The position numbers and the translations under genes were made by a program. A stretch of DNA of 64,000 bases from Eremomyces bilateralis CBS 781.70 (Eukaryota; Ascomycota; Dothideomycetes; Eremomycetales; Eremomycetaceae). The first letter of the stretch is position 1. Each line of letters starts with the position of its first letter. Below the pieces are notes generated by a model. That model ran no database searches. It was not told where the DNA came from and saw only the letters and a list, made by a program, of their open reading frames with translations. The stretch lies in contig NW_022985070.1 in assembly GCF_010015585.1 (NCBI RefSeq), positions 496,001 through 560,000 on the forward strand, in the 5' to 3' direction. This document shows, in pieces, positions 11,531 through 23,657 of the stretch.

Positions 11531-12798
11531 ATGGCTCAAGTAAATGTTTCAGCAGGTGGAGGTGGTCTCGGCCTACTCTCGCGATTTAACAACGGGAATG
11601 CGCCCCTACTGTACATTGCCGCAGAGGAGGCAGAAGAAGACTTTGATCAAACCACAATTCAACTCTGGAAAGAAGAGGGATTTCTAGTGGAATATCTACC
11701 GTACCTAGGGACAGAAAAAGAGTTTGCAGCCGACCTCCATCAAATAAGTGCTAAGAAGGGGCTCGGGGATTACTTCGCGGTGCTCGCCTTTGGGGATGCA
11801 GCAGCAGTGTGTTTAGAGGTGTTCAGGAAAAACACTCCGAAGCTGTGCGCGTTGGTTGCATACTACCCTACATCAATACCGGATCCTCACTCAACATTCC
11901 CCATCTCCACGAGGGTTGTGGTACACCTTGCCGGTAGTGAAGTAGGGGTCACAAGGAATCCGCAAGTCCTCGGAATTCAGGGGAAACGACGGACAATTAC
12001 GAAGAGGATCAACGGTGCCATTGGAGTCGGGGGAAGACTTCAACTCGCGTATCCAAGCTATACGTATGCGAATGCGGGTCCCGGTTTTGCAGAGCATGAC
12101 CTCCCGGAATACGACAAAGTATCCGAGAGACTAGCATGGACCAGAAGTCTCGATGCAATGAGGAAGGGGTTTAGATTGGAGGTTGAGTTGGAAAAAGTTT
12201 GGGAAGAGCATCTCGATTGTATGTATTATCCCTGTTCTCCTTTAAATTTCATATCAGCATTGACAGTATTACAGACGAATTCAAACACAAGGATGCTGCG
12301 AAGACTATCGCCACGATGGTCTCGAACCCGTACGTCAACCACATCCCGACGTTAACCGGCGGCATTGGTCGAGAAGACCTATTTAAGTTCTACGAGGAAT
12401 TTTTCATCCCTTCAAATCCTCCTTCCCTGTCCACTCGCCTCGTCTCTCGAACAGTTGGCGTGGACAAAGTAGTGGACGAGATGATCATATCATTCAAGCA
12501 TACTTGCGAGGTTGACTGGATGCTCCCAGGGGTACCACCCACAGATAAGGATGTTGAAGTCGCGCTGGTGAGTGTGGTCAAGCTACGAGGCGGAAAGCTG
12601 TGTCATGAACACATCTACTGGGACCAGGCTTCTGTACTGGTTCAGGTTGGTCTACTGGACCCCAAGATGGTGCCACAGAAGTTCAAAGATCGGGGTTTAG
12701 AGCGGCTGCCGGTCTCTGGAAAGGAGGCGGCCCTGAAAGTCGTGGATGAAGACAGCATTCCTAGCAACCTTCTGATACTTGACTGGGACGGCGAGTGA
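11531..12798 (+). CDS. Dienelactone-hydrolase-like / SnoaL (NTF2-fold) fusion protein
   Basis: Exons are 11531-12218 and 12275-12798, giving 403 residues; the intron donor is GTATGT. The first half (about 1-225) has the shape of an alpha/beta-hydrolase of the dienelactone hydrolase type (ALVAYYPTSIPDP, then HLAGSEVG, then YANAGPGFAEHD). The place where a nucleophile elbow (typically G-x-C-x-G) is expected reads LAFGDAAAVCLE, so the usual Cys/Ser nucleophile appears absent. The second half (about 240-370) is SnoaL/NTF2-like, with DAAKTIATM, GGIGREDLFKFYEEFF and a Trp/His-rich sheet ending LCHEHIYWDQASVL. SnoaL-like domains bind small ligands or act as cyclases and isomerases. The reaction is not known. 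The fusion itself is certain because the second intron-spliced half continues in frame. Confidence 0.82.
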
Positions 12799-13196
12799 AA
12801 GTCTGTCGGAATGTGGCGGACTTTGCGGCAAGGAAGCACACTCCCATGCTCGGATCCTTCAAATATATCTCCATATTGGACATTTTGATCAAATACTATG
12901 CCAGATTTTATTACTGTCCACCCTATGCCCCGGGCGAATGCTTTGGACGTGATTGACTACGAATGTACCTCTGGTAAATTCTACGCACTGAGTAGTACAC
13001 TGTAGAAGGTGGTTTAGCCGCTTTATTGCTGCCTAGAATACTGAGCACAGTTCTGATAGTTCGGAAGAAATAGGAATGTAGAGAAGTCTAACAAGGTGTA
13101 TCTGAGGAGATCTAGATGCTAGGTAGTCAAAGTCTCTCTACCTCCACTCCTGACTGAGGACGAAGCGCTCGAGGCTAAAAGGGGTTTCTCTAGGTT
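12799..13196. other. Intergenic, between convergent genes
   Basis: This 398-bp stretch contains only the 3' ends of two convergent genes. Nothing else was recognised. Confidence 0.5.
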
Positions 13197-15470
13197 TCAA
13201 CCGCCCCATCCAAACAATATCAACTCTTCCGGTTCCATCTGTAACCCAGTCACTGACTGGCAAATCTCATCCAACTTCCCCTCGAAATTCACATGCATAG
13301 CGTCCCATTGGGGATAATTGTCGATGCTTATGCCGTCCAAGCTCCAAACTGGGTCGTGATTGTCGATATCTTTCATGATTACATCATCGTCCTCATCAAT
13401 AGCGAATTCATGATCCACGTCGCCGTCGGGTCCAATGCAACTTCGAGAAATATCGCAAAGCTTCTTTTCCGGGTTGAAAACCCAGGCTGAGGCTCTCCCG
13501 TCTCGGGTAAAGGCCCAGATGCAAAGGTTGGCATGATTATGTATAGCGACGTCCACGACATGATCCATGGTAGCGACTTCGATCCCATAAACGTACATCG
13601 GCCACAGTCCGTCGCTGGGACTCGATATCTTGCCAGGTGGGCTAAAAATGGATTTCCAGGAGTGCAATAGATCATGGCACCGATCCGCTTCGGATAGTCC
13701 AGATGTCTCTTCCTTGAGCGAGTACCCATAGATATCGGAGGGGATTGAGTATTGGACGATTATGTTGTCGTAAACCGCAACAATCTTCACACCGGCTCTT
13801 GGATTTCTCGTAGCTGTATATATGCGAGGCAGTGATGCCCTTGCGTTTGGCGGGATGAAAATTAATTTTCGGCTCAGAATTCCTGGACGTCCAGCAGTGT
13901 CATGATCACCGTATACACCAAGACAGAGGCGGGTATTACACGCGTCAGTGAAGAGCATGTGCACTCCATCGGCTAAGGGAACGACGTGATAGTGATCGAT
14001 TGGTGATATCTGCGGTTCGGATGTAGGGTTTGAGTAGAAGACACCCCAGACACCCAATGCAGCCAAGGACGTGCGAACCCCGGCCAATATAACTTGATTC
14101 TGCCGTTCGGTGGTCGTGTAGTCGTCAGGGTGCGCTTGGCTAGGAACGAGTTGAACCTTTCTTCGAGCTCGTGGATATCCTGGCCGAGAAGGGATGAAGT
14201 GTAAAAAGTCGCTAGACACACGCAGCTGGAAATTTCGGACAAGGTGCTCGCCGGTAGTCCCCTCCGGCCAATGGAGCTCAACTCCATTCTTTGACCCAAA
14301 AGCAACGCAGCGGCGATGAGGACATAGGCCAACACTCATGGGAGGCTCATTCTGAGCGAAAACGTCCCGAAAGATCGTCCGCGGCCCTCGCTCAACCGGT
14401 ACACTCGTATTTCTCTGATGAAATGAGCCATCCCATTCGTCTTGTTCCCATTCGAAAGGGACACCACTGGAGTACATATTCCATTCTCGAGAAATCTGGC
14501 GGTTCAGGCGGTAGTGACTATGATGTGTCTCCTCTAGATCGGTAACGATTAAGCCACTGTGCACTCTGATAGATTCGAGTGGCAAAGTCCACCGATCGTG
14601 AGGTATGTCTCCGTCTCTATTCGGAGGCAAATTATTGCCAAGCGGTGGAGCATTCAGTCGGTACAGAGCGAGAGAGGACGTTGACGGTGGCCTTCGCTGA
14701 TCGCCCCAATGACTTAAATCGCCAACGCCGAAACCAAGTCTCGCCTTCGTTGCTAAGCTCCAACCGCGAGTGTCGAGATCGAACACCACCCCCATTCGTC
14801 CCTCCAGGAGTGCCGCAATAGCGTAGAGCTGGCATGTACTGTCCATACTCATATCAACCACGCGCCGTGGACAGAGAATTGTGGTCAGTATGTGAAATCG
14901 GCATTCAAAAAGCTCGTAGACGTAGATCATACTTGAATGCGCCACAAGAAGGAACTTCTGACAGACGCTCACCCTGAAAATGAGGGAGGACACCTGCATT
15001 GGGTCTTCTTCGTATCCGGGGACAAGGCCGGTAAAGTCCATGACTGCAGCGGGTGCGAAGAGACGAGGTTCAGATACCGAAGGTTCTCCATCGGGCAGCC
15101 GCTGAGGATAATTCCAAAGCTCCGTTAGCGCAAGAAGGTTGCTCATTACCCTGAGCGAGAAATCAGTGGTTCCTGAAGCGAAGCCTTCCCAGGCTATGCG
15201 ATCCATCGTATATTCGCACTCCTGTAACCACCCACCGAGCTTCAGTGCGCGCAGAAGCAGTTTCGGGTCCAGACTCGCCCGCATCCAGCTCTGACACGTC
15301 CGACGAGCCGAGTCAAAGTCTCGGGATCCAAGAAAGTTATATATTAGATGAATCAACTCGGTCGGAAGCCTCTGTGCAACAGCCACGGAGTTGTCATCGC
15401 GTCCGACTGGCTCGACGATTGCGAAAGGATGCTGCAGGAAATATCTGGCCCAAGAGAGACGCTCTGCCAT
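13197..15470 (-). CDS. F-box domain protein
   Basis: This is a single-exon frame of 757 residues from the ATG at 15470. That is the first ATG after an upstream in-frame stop; earlier in-frame codons contain no ATG. An F-box at about 35-75 reads LPTELIHLIYNFLGSRDFDSARRTCQSWMRAS, with the usual LPxEL start and CxxW end. F-box proteins bind Skp1 in SCF ubiquitin ligases through this motif and recruit targets through the rest of the chain. The remaining 680 residues contain spaced beta-strand and Trp/Asp patterns that could form a propeller, but I cannot name a repeat family. The acidic stretch near the C terminus (DEDDDV) is notable. The target is unknown. Confidence 0.87.
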   Translation of the reverse strand: MAERLSWARYFLQHPFAIVEPVGRDDNSVAVAQRLPTELIHLIYNFLGSRDFDSARRTCQSWMRASLDPKLLLRALKLGGWLQECEYTMDRIAWEGFASGTTDFSLRVMSNLLALTELWNYPQRLPDGEPSVSEPRLFAPAAVMDFTGLVPGYEEDPMQVSSLIFRVSVCQKFLLVAHSSMIYVYELFECRFHILTTILCPRRVVDMSMDSTCQLYAIAALLEGRMGVVFDLDTRGWSLATKARLGFGVGDLSHWGDQRRPPSTSSLALYRLNAPPLGNNLPPNRDGDIPHDRWTLPLESIRVHSGLIVTDLEETHHSHYRLNRQISREWNMYSSGVPFEWEQDEWDGSFHQRNTSVPVERGPRTIFRDVFAQNEPPMSVGLCPHRRCVAFGSKNGVELHWPEGTTGEHLVRNFQLRVSSDFLHFIPSRPGYPRARRKVQLVPSQAHPDDYTTTERQNQVILAGVRTSLAALGVWGVFYSNPTSEPQISPIDHYHVVPLADGVHMLFTDACNTRLCLGVYGDHDTAGRPGILSRKLIFIPPNARASLPRIYTATRNPRAGVKIVAVYDNIIVQYSIPSDIYGYSLKEETSGLSEADRCHDLLHSWKSIFSPPGKISSPSDGLWPMYVYGIEVATMDHVVDVAIHNHANLCIWAFTRDGRASAWVFNPEKKLCDISRSCIGPDGDVDHEFAIDEDDDVIMKDIDNHDPVWSLDGISIDNYPQWDAMHVNFEGKLDEICQSVTGLQMEPEELILFGWGG

Positions 15471-16027
15471 TGAGGCCTTCGAGGCTTCCACAAATTTCGG
15501 TAGGAGGTTGGTATCTGGATTCGAAACTTTCGGTAAATATCGCTACCTGACTAAGAGACTCATGGGGTGCGTTATAGCAACAAAGACGCAATGGCAGGTG
15601 TCCCGATGATGAAGCGAACGGATAAAAATAGAGGAGATGATGGGTGTCGAGCCCCGAGGAACGCAACGAGGAATCTGAGACCGAAATATTGATAGAGCAT
15701 ACATACCAAAGATATAATGGACAACTAAATCAATATTCAAGGATAGACAAGGTTCCAATAGAAAAGAGAAGGGGTATTCCTGGCGCCGTAGGTGATGATT
15801 GCCTATTACGGCGTCCTCAAAGCCTTTTACTATACGAGTGTAACATTTGCAACGAAGACAGCACCAAGGTTTCCCTTGGAGGTACAATGAATACCGCATG
15901 ATGAATACTGCATAGGATAGATCCACAAGGTCCTAAGACCTAGAGGAATCAAATCGAATCATGACCACGCTATGCGAAGGATATTAAAACAAATCTATTA
16001 ACAAGGACATAGACAGGTTGGCCTTTA
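15471..16027. other. Intergenic: F-box gene promoter
   Basis: This 557-bp stretch lies between the start of the F-box gene and the stop of the channel gene; both are on the - strand. No gene was recognised. Confidence 0.5.
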
Positions 16028-18759
16028 TTAAGCCTGCTGAACACCATTAGAGCCGTTGTGAAGGTTACTATCTTCACCTCGCCTGTCTTCATCCGTCAAC
16101 CAGGGTGGTTCGAGCCTATATCATTTAGAAATCGTCTGATGAGGTTGTAGGGCAATACATACGGGAGAACAAGATTGGGATTTACGAATCGCTTCGAGAC
16201 GTTGCTTCTCCCCTCAAGGGATGACCGCTCCGAGGTAGCGGACTCGTATCTTCGAGCGGCGGCGTCGTAGCTGTCATGATCGCGTTCTTCCACCGTGCCG
16301 ATTTGCTCCGCCTTTCGTATACATTTCAGCGCAATGAACGTCATCAGAGGCGTGTAATTCTTGCGAAAGACGTGGCTGAACCATATGGTTGCCAGCATCA
16401 ACGGAAGCATTCCAACCGATCGTCTTACTGCGCCTCGCAGCGCGAGCTGCCCGGCGATGGTGATTTGCATAACTACCAGGCCGACGGCGATTCGATTGCA
16501 AACCATCATCCAACTTTTGCCGGTCGAGGCTTGGCGGTGATCCATAGCGTAAAGAAGCTGGTATTTGTAGCAGAAGTATCCCATCAGGAAATACGCGAGC
16601 CCGGCAAAGAGTACCTCCCAGGATGCCCTCAAGCAGCTGTAAACGATGCATATCATGAAGATGAGAATCGTCTGCGGTAGATAGAAACCGTAACTGAAAA
16701 CAGGGGGTTGGATCAATTGCGCACGTTCTGCAATGGGTTAGTGTATCAGTTATAGTCAGGAGCCTGGATCATCGTACCTCTAGGTGTCTTTGCCATTAGC
16801 ATCCACACCGGATAGAGAGCCACACTCCCGAACTCAAGCAGCCGTAGCGGGTAAAGTCCGACGCCCTGCAGAATGACATAATTGACGTAGAATTTCCGGA
16901 GGTCCTGGATAGACAGCGCAAGCTTGTTTGCAGTCTCTCTGAGCGATTCGTTTCCAATATTGTCTAGCGAGAGGGACGCAGTCCCCAAGGCAGTGAAGAT
17001 GACGAAGAAGTTGAAAAACGTGAAAAAGAAGTTCTTAGAGATCACCGACAGCTCCACATCCCCCTGCGATGTCATGCCTTGTCGTCTTGAAAGCCCTGGT
17101 GGCTAGTTAGCGTCCATTCTGATTCCAATCTAGGTTCACTTACAAGCATAGAGGTACGGCACGGCGACATTCAGAAGAGATAGAATCAAAGTAGGAAGCT
17201 GAGTCTGAACAATCGAGCGAGCGGTCTTGTGATTGTCAAGGAAATCACCAAGCTGGGGCCAGATTTTGTGGATCGTGGCAAGGTCCAGGATACCGGCAAT
17301 TGGGACCAGGACAACAGACCAGAAGATCGTTAGAAAGACCATGAAGAAGGTAATACTCCAAGCACGGAACATGCGAGTCGACCGTGGAAGATATGTGTTC
17401 TTCCAAATCACATCGTTCGGAGAGGGACTCTTATTCGCCATGAGCTGCATCGGAGAGGGATCCAGTACAGCCTGGCATGCCATTTGCTAAATGGAATTAG
17501 TAGCCGAATTACTAAACGTTAAATAGCACTTACACAGGTGGCAACGCTGTCCATGGTAACGAAAGCGATGGATGCGGGCTCAAATTCCATTTGCCTTAGT
17601 GACCGTATCTCCTCATCAAGCCTTCGCAGCTTCTCTTCGTAGTAGTCGATCGCATCAATTTTCTTCGACCTCCACCAGCGACCGTACCAAAGGCGCTTTG
17701 TCGGACGGCTGTCATCCTTGATGCTTTCTTGACCATTGCCGATCAGGGGACTTTCTTCGAGTTCGGAAATGCCTGGATGGGAACTTGTTGCTTGGTCTGG
17801 ATACTTTCCTTTCCGCTTTTTGTTCCGCATATGTGTAACCTTGGCTCGTTCCACCTTTCTTAGGATGTGTGTTCTCTCTTTCATACGAATGTCCAGCCTC
17901 TCCCAATCGCAACAGAGATATACCGTCTCCACGTTGCCAATATCGAGATCTTCGATGAACTTTTGAATCTTGTCTTCGGAGCGTAAGTCGGGGGGGATAC
18001 CAGAGAGACGTATTGTTCGATCGGTTACGGTTGTCTGAGAGCCTAGATACTCTTGGCGAATCTTGATCAAACTAGTTGTTTCGACAATCATAAGGTATAT
18101 TGCAAGTCCGGTAAAGAAATATGCGAATGCAAGATACATCCATAGATAGTCGGCATCGTACATGCGAGCGATTTTATACCGGTCGGAAACCTCCAGGGTG
18201 GTAGGATGCTTATTGTAGACAAGGGAAATGTCTGACGTCTCATTCTTGTGGATCTTCTTATCATCGTCCGGATATTGGTCGTGGACAGGTTTGATGACGA
18301 TCAAAGAGAAAAAGAGCGTTACAACGATGAACTTGATGGCCATCTTGAAGAAGGCAAGGAACTTAAGTATGTTAGTCGGTCTCCCTCGGAGGCTAGGAGA
18401 GCGTAGGAGGGTTCACATACCGCATAAGCATCGAGTCCAGCAGATGCGAGAACTTGCTCTGGCGTAATACTCCATAACGTTGGAATCCATCCAAATAATG
18501 TGTTGGGGAGCTCGGGGAGCGATGTCGCCTCATCGTTTTGCTTCTTCCTCGCAGCGTATAAGCCCGTCCATCTTGGTCGCAAGATCTACCGTCCTCATCA
18601 GCGCAAAGATCCTCCATATCGGATCATGGAGACACGTACACAGAAGGAGAAGAAGCCGACAAGTCCAAGAACGGCGGACAGTGTAAGCTGGATATAGGTA
18701 TCGCGAGCGTTGGTGATCCCGTTAAGATCGCGGAAATCGCGGTCGAATAGGTGGATCAT
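16028..18759 (-). CDS. CSC1/OSCA-type calcium-permeable stress-gated cation channel
   Basis: Seven exons fit phase exactly: 18640-18759, 18421-18585, 17534-18361, 17144-17486, 16778-17095, 16163-16727 and 16028-16115, giving 808 residues. All donors are GTA-type. The family architecture is clear: an N-terminal membrane region (LTLSAVLGLVGFFSFC), RPRWTGLYAARKKQ, a long cytosolic loop with RNP-like strands (TDRTIRLSGIPPDLRSEDK), then the conserved SQGDVELSVISKNFFFTFF in the 7TM core. The C-terminal LEPPWLTDEDR motif lies in the last exon. That exon is missed if the 47-bp intron (donor GTATGT) is read through, which would give a false stop at 16096. The family forms mechanically or osmotically gated cation channels in the plasma membrane. 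Its upstream region is shared with divergent pch2. Confidence 0.92.
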
Positions 18760-19327
18760 GGTTAGCAAGCCGTTGCATTACCGAAGTTCACGGCGCCCAA
18801 CGCTAGCTTGAGTCGAAGACCTAGGGCCTCGAGGATGTACCGTACAGAGTATGATTGATTCACGTAGAACCTAGAGGTCATTCATTCATAAGGGTTGGAA
18901 CAAAACGAAGTCAGATCGCGACGTCACTCCGCAGCACGTGCAGCGTGTTGAGAAGCAGGGTTCACGCTAAGTTTAGGAGAAGCTTCGTTTCCTGCCAGAG
19001 CCGCAACCATTCGCGATAACTTGTGCTTTAGCAGCCTCCTCACAATCTACCTTGCACCGATGAAGGGAGACAATATTTGAAGCAACATCTCCGAATGGAA
19101 TGAGAATCACTAATCCAACAGACTAATCGAAGCTGACTTAAGGAGGCACACGCAGCGGTTCCTCAGTTCCCTATCGTACTGTACCTTTCCTGTCAGTTCA
19201 TATGCCTGAGGAGAGCAATAGCGACACTTCAATGATCTAGAGACTCGTTCTGACCGTGAGAATCTACTGTATTACCTGTCTTCAATCTTTTATTTGTCTT
19301 TCCGTTCGCGATGCTCTGAAAATCAAT
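18760..19327. promoter_or_regulatory. Shared upstream region of csc1-like and pch2 genes
   Basis: This 568-bp stretch lies between divergent start codons and holds both promoters. No specific site was recognised. Confidence 0.5.
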
Positions 19328-20904
19328 ATGTCTAAGCCTGTCGTTCACATTGAAGTCCGGCTCAACAGCCTTGCCCGTCCGGATTTGGTACGTTGGTTCA
19401 CAAGCACATCGTTCCCTGGCTCATAGCTCTCTTCAAAGATTCGAGAAGAACTCACGCAATGGATCAAAGAGAAGTTCCTCAACTTGAAGATCGACCAGTC
19501 GATTGTTACGCATGGTAAAGTTCCTATTGTCTTGCCTCGCGTCCCATTCCTCATCGAGAAGTTCCAGATCACTATTACAATTCATCATGCATCGAATCCA
19601 TCAAAGTAGTGGATGTCTCCGGCGAACCGAGCCCGCACGGCATCTTCCAGTTGAAAGATGTCATCCTGGACGTACAGGCATACAGAATGCACCAGAACGA
19701 CCAATCCGAACCTCTTGTGGCCGACGAGCCTGAGGATGGTAACTCGCAGTCAACGTCTGTTCAGATCCTCCCTCATCGATCGTGCATGGAGACCTGGGAC
19801 AGCCTTGTATTTGAAGATCTGGTCCACAAGCAGATGCTTCGATATCTCACACGGATGATCAGCCTAACCAAGAACCCGAAAATGAACCTCTCCGCGATCA
19901 ACTGGAACCGGATCGTCCTATTCCATGGCGCCCCGGGTTGCGGCAAATCCAGCCTCTGTCGCGCCCTTGCGCACAAGCTCACCATCCGCCTGGGCAAGCT
20001 CTTCGCGCAAGGAAAGCTGATTGAAGTCCATTCGCAGTGTCTGATCAGTAAATGGTTTGGGGAAAGCGGCCGCCTGGTCGCCAAGCTCTTCGAACAGATC
20101 GAGGAAGTGGCGCGAGAAGACGAAAGCACGCTCGTTTGTGTCCTGATTGACGAGGTGGAGAGCATTGCCGGCCGGCGGGAGAGATCCGTTGCTGGTAACG
20201 AAGCCGTCGATTCTCTGAGGGTAGGTGGACGGCCGGATCCCGTTATGACTGCACCGACCCAGCACCAGTTGACATAGTGAACAGGCCACAAATCAACTAC
20301 TGACAGCACTCGACCGATTGAAGACGAGAACAAACATACTAATCATGTGTACAAGCAATATTGTGTCCGCACTAGTGAGCTTGAAGTCACCAGGGCTCGG
20401 TACACTGTTTAACTTTAAAAGGATCGCGCATTCCTCGACCGAGTTGATGACATCCAACACATCAAAAGTCCATCCAAGAACGTCGCCTACGAAATCTTCC
20501 GGTCCTGCCTCACCGAGCTCGTCCGCTGCGGCATCTTTACCCCCGACGCATCATCTACGACCGCCTCCCCCACATCTCTGTCCTCCGACCAATCCGAATG
20601 GGAACTGGTTCAAGGCATGTCCCTGGCGCGACTCGAGGAGGTGCGGATGGAAATCTGGAACCAGCCGGTCCCTCCCGCGTACGCGCATCCGTCCAAACGC
20701 TTGTGGGAAATCGCGCAGAAGTGCGAGGGGTGGAGCGGCCGGACGCTACGTAGGCTGCCCATTCGTGCGTTGGCGAAGTACACGTATGGGGATTGCTCGA
20801 TCGATGATGCGCTGGATGCGATGGCCATGCTGGTGGATGAGAGAATGGAAGAATCGGATATGGGAACTGTGGCTGATGCGCCGGCGATGGAGAATAGCGG
20901 ATGA
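19328..20904 (+). CDS. pch2: Pachytene checkpoint protein 2 (Pch2/TRIP13) AAA+ ATPase
   Basis: Five exons fit phase: 19328-19387, 19427-19514, 19568-20220, 20285-20374 and 20422-20904, giving 457 residues. The N-terminal part carries DHYYNSSCIESIKVVDVS, which appears only when the third exon starts after the TTCCAG acceptor. The AAA+ core has Walker A GAPGCGKSS near residue 162, Walker B VCVLIDEVESI near 233, SNIV as a sensor-1-like block near 283, and AFLDRVD with the arginine finger. Pch2 and its animal orthologue TRIP13 remodel HORMA-domain proteins (Hop1, Mad2) in meiotic checkpoint control and spindle checkpoint silencing. The protein lacks the long N-terminal extension found in budding yeast and is close in length to TRIP13. 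Confidence 0.94.
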
Positions 20905-21348
20905 GCTCGTCGGGCGCCTATGACATCGGGGGATCAACCGCAGCTAAACAAAAGGATTTGCGTGGTCGTGATGATTACTCGATTAAGGTCTTTGAATTAC
21001 GTCGCTCGCCCTGAAGGTGAGGATGAGAACTATCAAACCACCGAAAATATTCCACGCCTCAAGACCCTTCAAGCGCTATTAATATGTTCTTGCTAAAACG
21101 GCTGGAGACATAAATCATCAGGGACAAGCATCCATGCCTACCCCTGCAAATGGTTGGTATCGATATTCGGAACGCCTCCTGGGCATTGCGCTATAAGCAC
21201 CACCAGGTGTACATGCCGTTGCGATATATGAGAATGGCGCGATATCAATGCCCTATCCATCGCCTCCTCGAACCCGATAACCTTATTGACACAGAATGTA
21301 ATGTGAGGACATTCCAAGTTCAGCGTCCGACACTCGTCGGCTCCATCT
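20905..21348. other. Intergenic, between convergent genes
   Basis: This 444-bp stretch separates the stops of pch2 and the bZIP gene. No further feature was recognised. Confidence 0.5.
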
Positions 21349-22959
21349 TCATGTGTCAACAATCCTCACCATCGCCGCCAGCTCCGGGAACTGCTCCGCA
21401 AAAGCAGGGCCCAGCGACCAATTGGCAAGCGTGAGGACGTGCGCCTCAAAGAGCGGATTGATCTGCCATCCGCCGGGCGCGTTGTCGGCGATGTCACTGT
21501 CGGGGGTCTGCGCACCGTGTGGAGACAGACCCGCAGCCCCGCTGTGCGGCGACGCTCCGGGAACGGAGGCGGACGACTGTGCGGGAGCGGGGATCAGGCA
21601 CTCTTTCGGATCATAGGGCCAGTTGACGGAGATGGTGGTGGTGTATGGGATAAAGAAGGTGTCGAAGACCGTCCATGGATCCTGTTGGACCATCAAGTCT
21701 CGCATTTTGGGCCTGTAGTTGAAGCGGTTAGATGACCCCCTTTCAAACCGGCGAGTACAACTTGAGAACGACCTACCATGGCAGATAATCAAACCAGACG
21801 GGATGAGGTGTAAATAGCTGGCTTGGTCGTGGCTGGAGCCAATCTGGCAACCGGTCATAGTTCTCTCGTGTCGGTTCAATCTTCCAGCGCATAATCAGAA
21901 ACATGATGTGTACGACCGCGACCTTTTCCGGCAGGGTCCGCAGATCAGGAAATGTGCGAACGATATCGGTCATCACATAGGATAGCGGATGTGAGTAGGA
22001 ATTAGTAGATTGATTGAGCAACGGGGCGAAGTTCGGGTAACGGGGTCCCGCGATCACTTTGGACGATGCCCCTTCTTTCGCGAGCTGTTGCCTCTCGGCC
22101 AAGAACTTGAGGAAGATGGAATCCAAGGTGAAGGTCGGTGCGATATGCTGCGGCAGGATCGAGTAGGCATGGATCGGTGTCTGGGATAGAGGAATGGTCG
22201 TATGATGTAGTCGGGGGGAGGTGGTCGCAGATTCGGGAGGGACGCCGTTGGCGACATTGAGGAGTCGCTGGTTGCCGTCCAGTATGAAATCGACACCAAG
22301 CCGCTCATCGAGGTTGCCATATTGCAGGCCAGGATGGATATTGCTCCGCGACTGATCCGGGGCCGATGGGGTCGATGACCATCCTCGAATGTTACTCGTA
22401 GGTGCTGCGGAAGGATATGTCCAGTGTGCTTCTGTTGCAGCCTGTGTGTCGCGGGTTTCCGCAGCGGGTCTTGCGTTTCCGTTCGTGCTCGATTCAGCCC
22501 TCGGGTCCCTTTCTTGTTGGGCTGCGGTCGCTAAATCTATGTCGCCAATCAGTATTCCATAAGGCTTTGCGTTTTGCTGAGTCTAATAATCCTACCATTG
22601 AGACTCTGGCCTCCTACAATAGGTTGAATCAAAGCAATGACTGAGGTCAGCCGTCTTCGAATATCCTCATTTGCTCTTTCTGCAGCCTCCTTCTGCTGGA
22701 TCGCCGCCTGAAGATCATGGTACGGCTGCTCCGACTGCAATTCACGGACTCGGTCCTCGAGTCGGGTAATTTGTGTCTTGGTCCTTTCACGGATCGCACG
22801 CTGGGCTTCCCGGTCGTTCTGACGCTTTCGCGCAAGCTGCTCGGGGGTGAGACTCGCGACCGAACGCGAAGAGGCGGATGCGCCAACGGCGGATCGCTTG
22901 CGTTTGTTGGAATGGTGTTGGGGGCTGCCTGGGGTGGTTACGAAGTCTGGGTCCTGCAT
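21349..22959 (-). CDS. bZIP transcription factor with DUF3425-type C-terminal domain
   Basis: Exons are 22596-22959, 21777-22536 and 21349-21712, giving 495 residues. The N terminus has a basic nuclear-signal-like run (NKRKRS) and a bZIP: ARKRQNDREAQRAIRERTK at about 45-63, then a leucine-zipper heptad (ITRLEDRVRELQSEQ). The C-terminal two-thirds match the fungal DUF3425 pattern (FLKFLAERQQL, PLSYVMTDIVRTFPDL, RPSQLFTPHPVWFDYLPWPKMRD and WPYDPKECL). The block LPWPKMRD spans the last intron and confirms it. Such proteins are fungal regulators of stress, development or secondary metabolism; the target is unknown. It is divergent from an alpha/beta-hydrolase gene 698 bp away, a layout sometimes seen for a regulator and its target. 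Confidence 0.92.
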
Positions 22960-23657
22960 GGTGATCTTCACGGGTTCCTACGGGGCATACAGCGTACAGT
23001 TGATAGCTAGCTAATGCGCCTTGATGGGATCGGGTGGAGAGGATGCAGGAAGTTTGAGTAAGAGGAGGATTAGGAAGGAGCGGCTCACTGGACGAAATGA
23101 CTCGCGAAGCTGGGGAAGGGGGGAGTTGGTGCCTGAAAGCGACGACATCGTCTTGCTGACTTTCCGTTTTGAAAGTGACATCAACTCGTGATTTCTTGGG
23201 TGTATCACGTGACCCATCCACCAACATCAATGGGTTCCAGGGGGACGGTTTACCATTAGTATTGGATATTAGAGGATGTCGACCCCGCAATACGATTTCC
23301 CTCGGGTATGAAATTGATGTATCACTCCAACCCTTTGCTGCTTTCCAGCTCCAATAGGCGCAATGCCCAGCCGATGAATTTCAATACAGCAAGTGTATCC
23401 ATCCCCCCGGAGGGGTTTTGGTCTTTTGGACCGTAGTAGTTCCTGGTCCCGGGCCTACCAATGGGCCTGGACTATGCCATGCACGAGGTAATCTCGAGCA
23501 GCCTTAAAAGTTGATGTCCCGCTCTATCATTAAGCTTGTTGCTGTCTGTTTTACCAGCATTGATACTGTGATGAAGTTCTGAAGTTCCGAAGCCTGAAGT
23601 CTGTTAAAAGCCTCCGTCTTAATCGGTGATCATTGTATACTCCCCCAATACTCAAAC
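22960..23657. promoter_or_regulatory. Divergent promoter region, bZIP regulator and hydrolase
   Basis: This 698-bp region lies between the bZIP and hydrolase start codons. It contains TATCACGTGACCC near 23203-23215, a CACGTG-containing site of the type bound by bHLH or some bZIP proteins. I cannot show that it is used. Confidence 0.4.
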
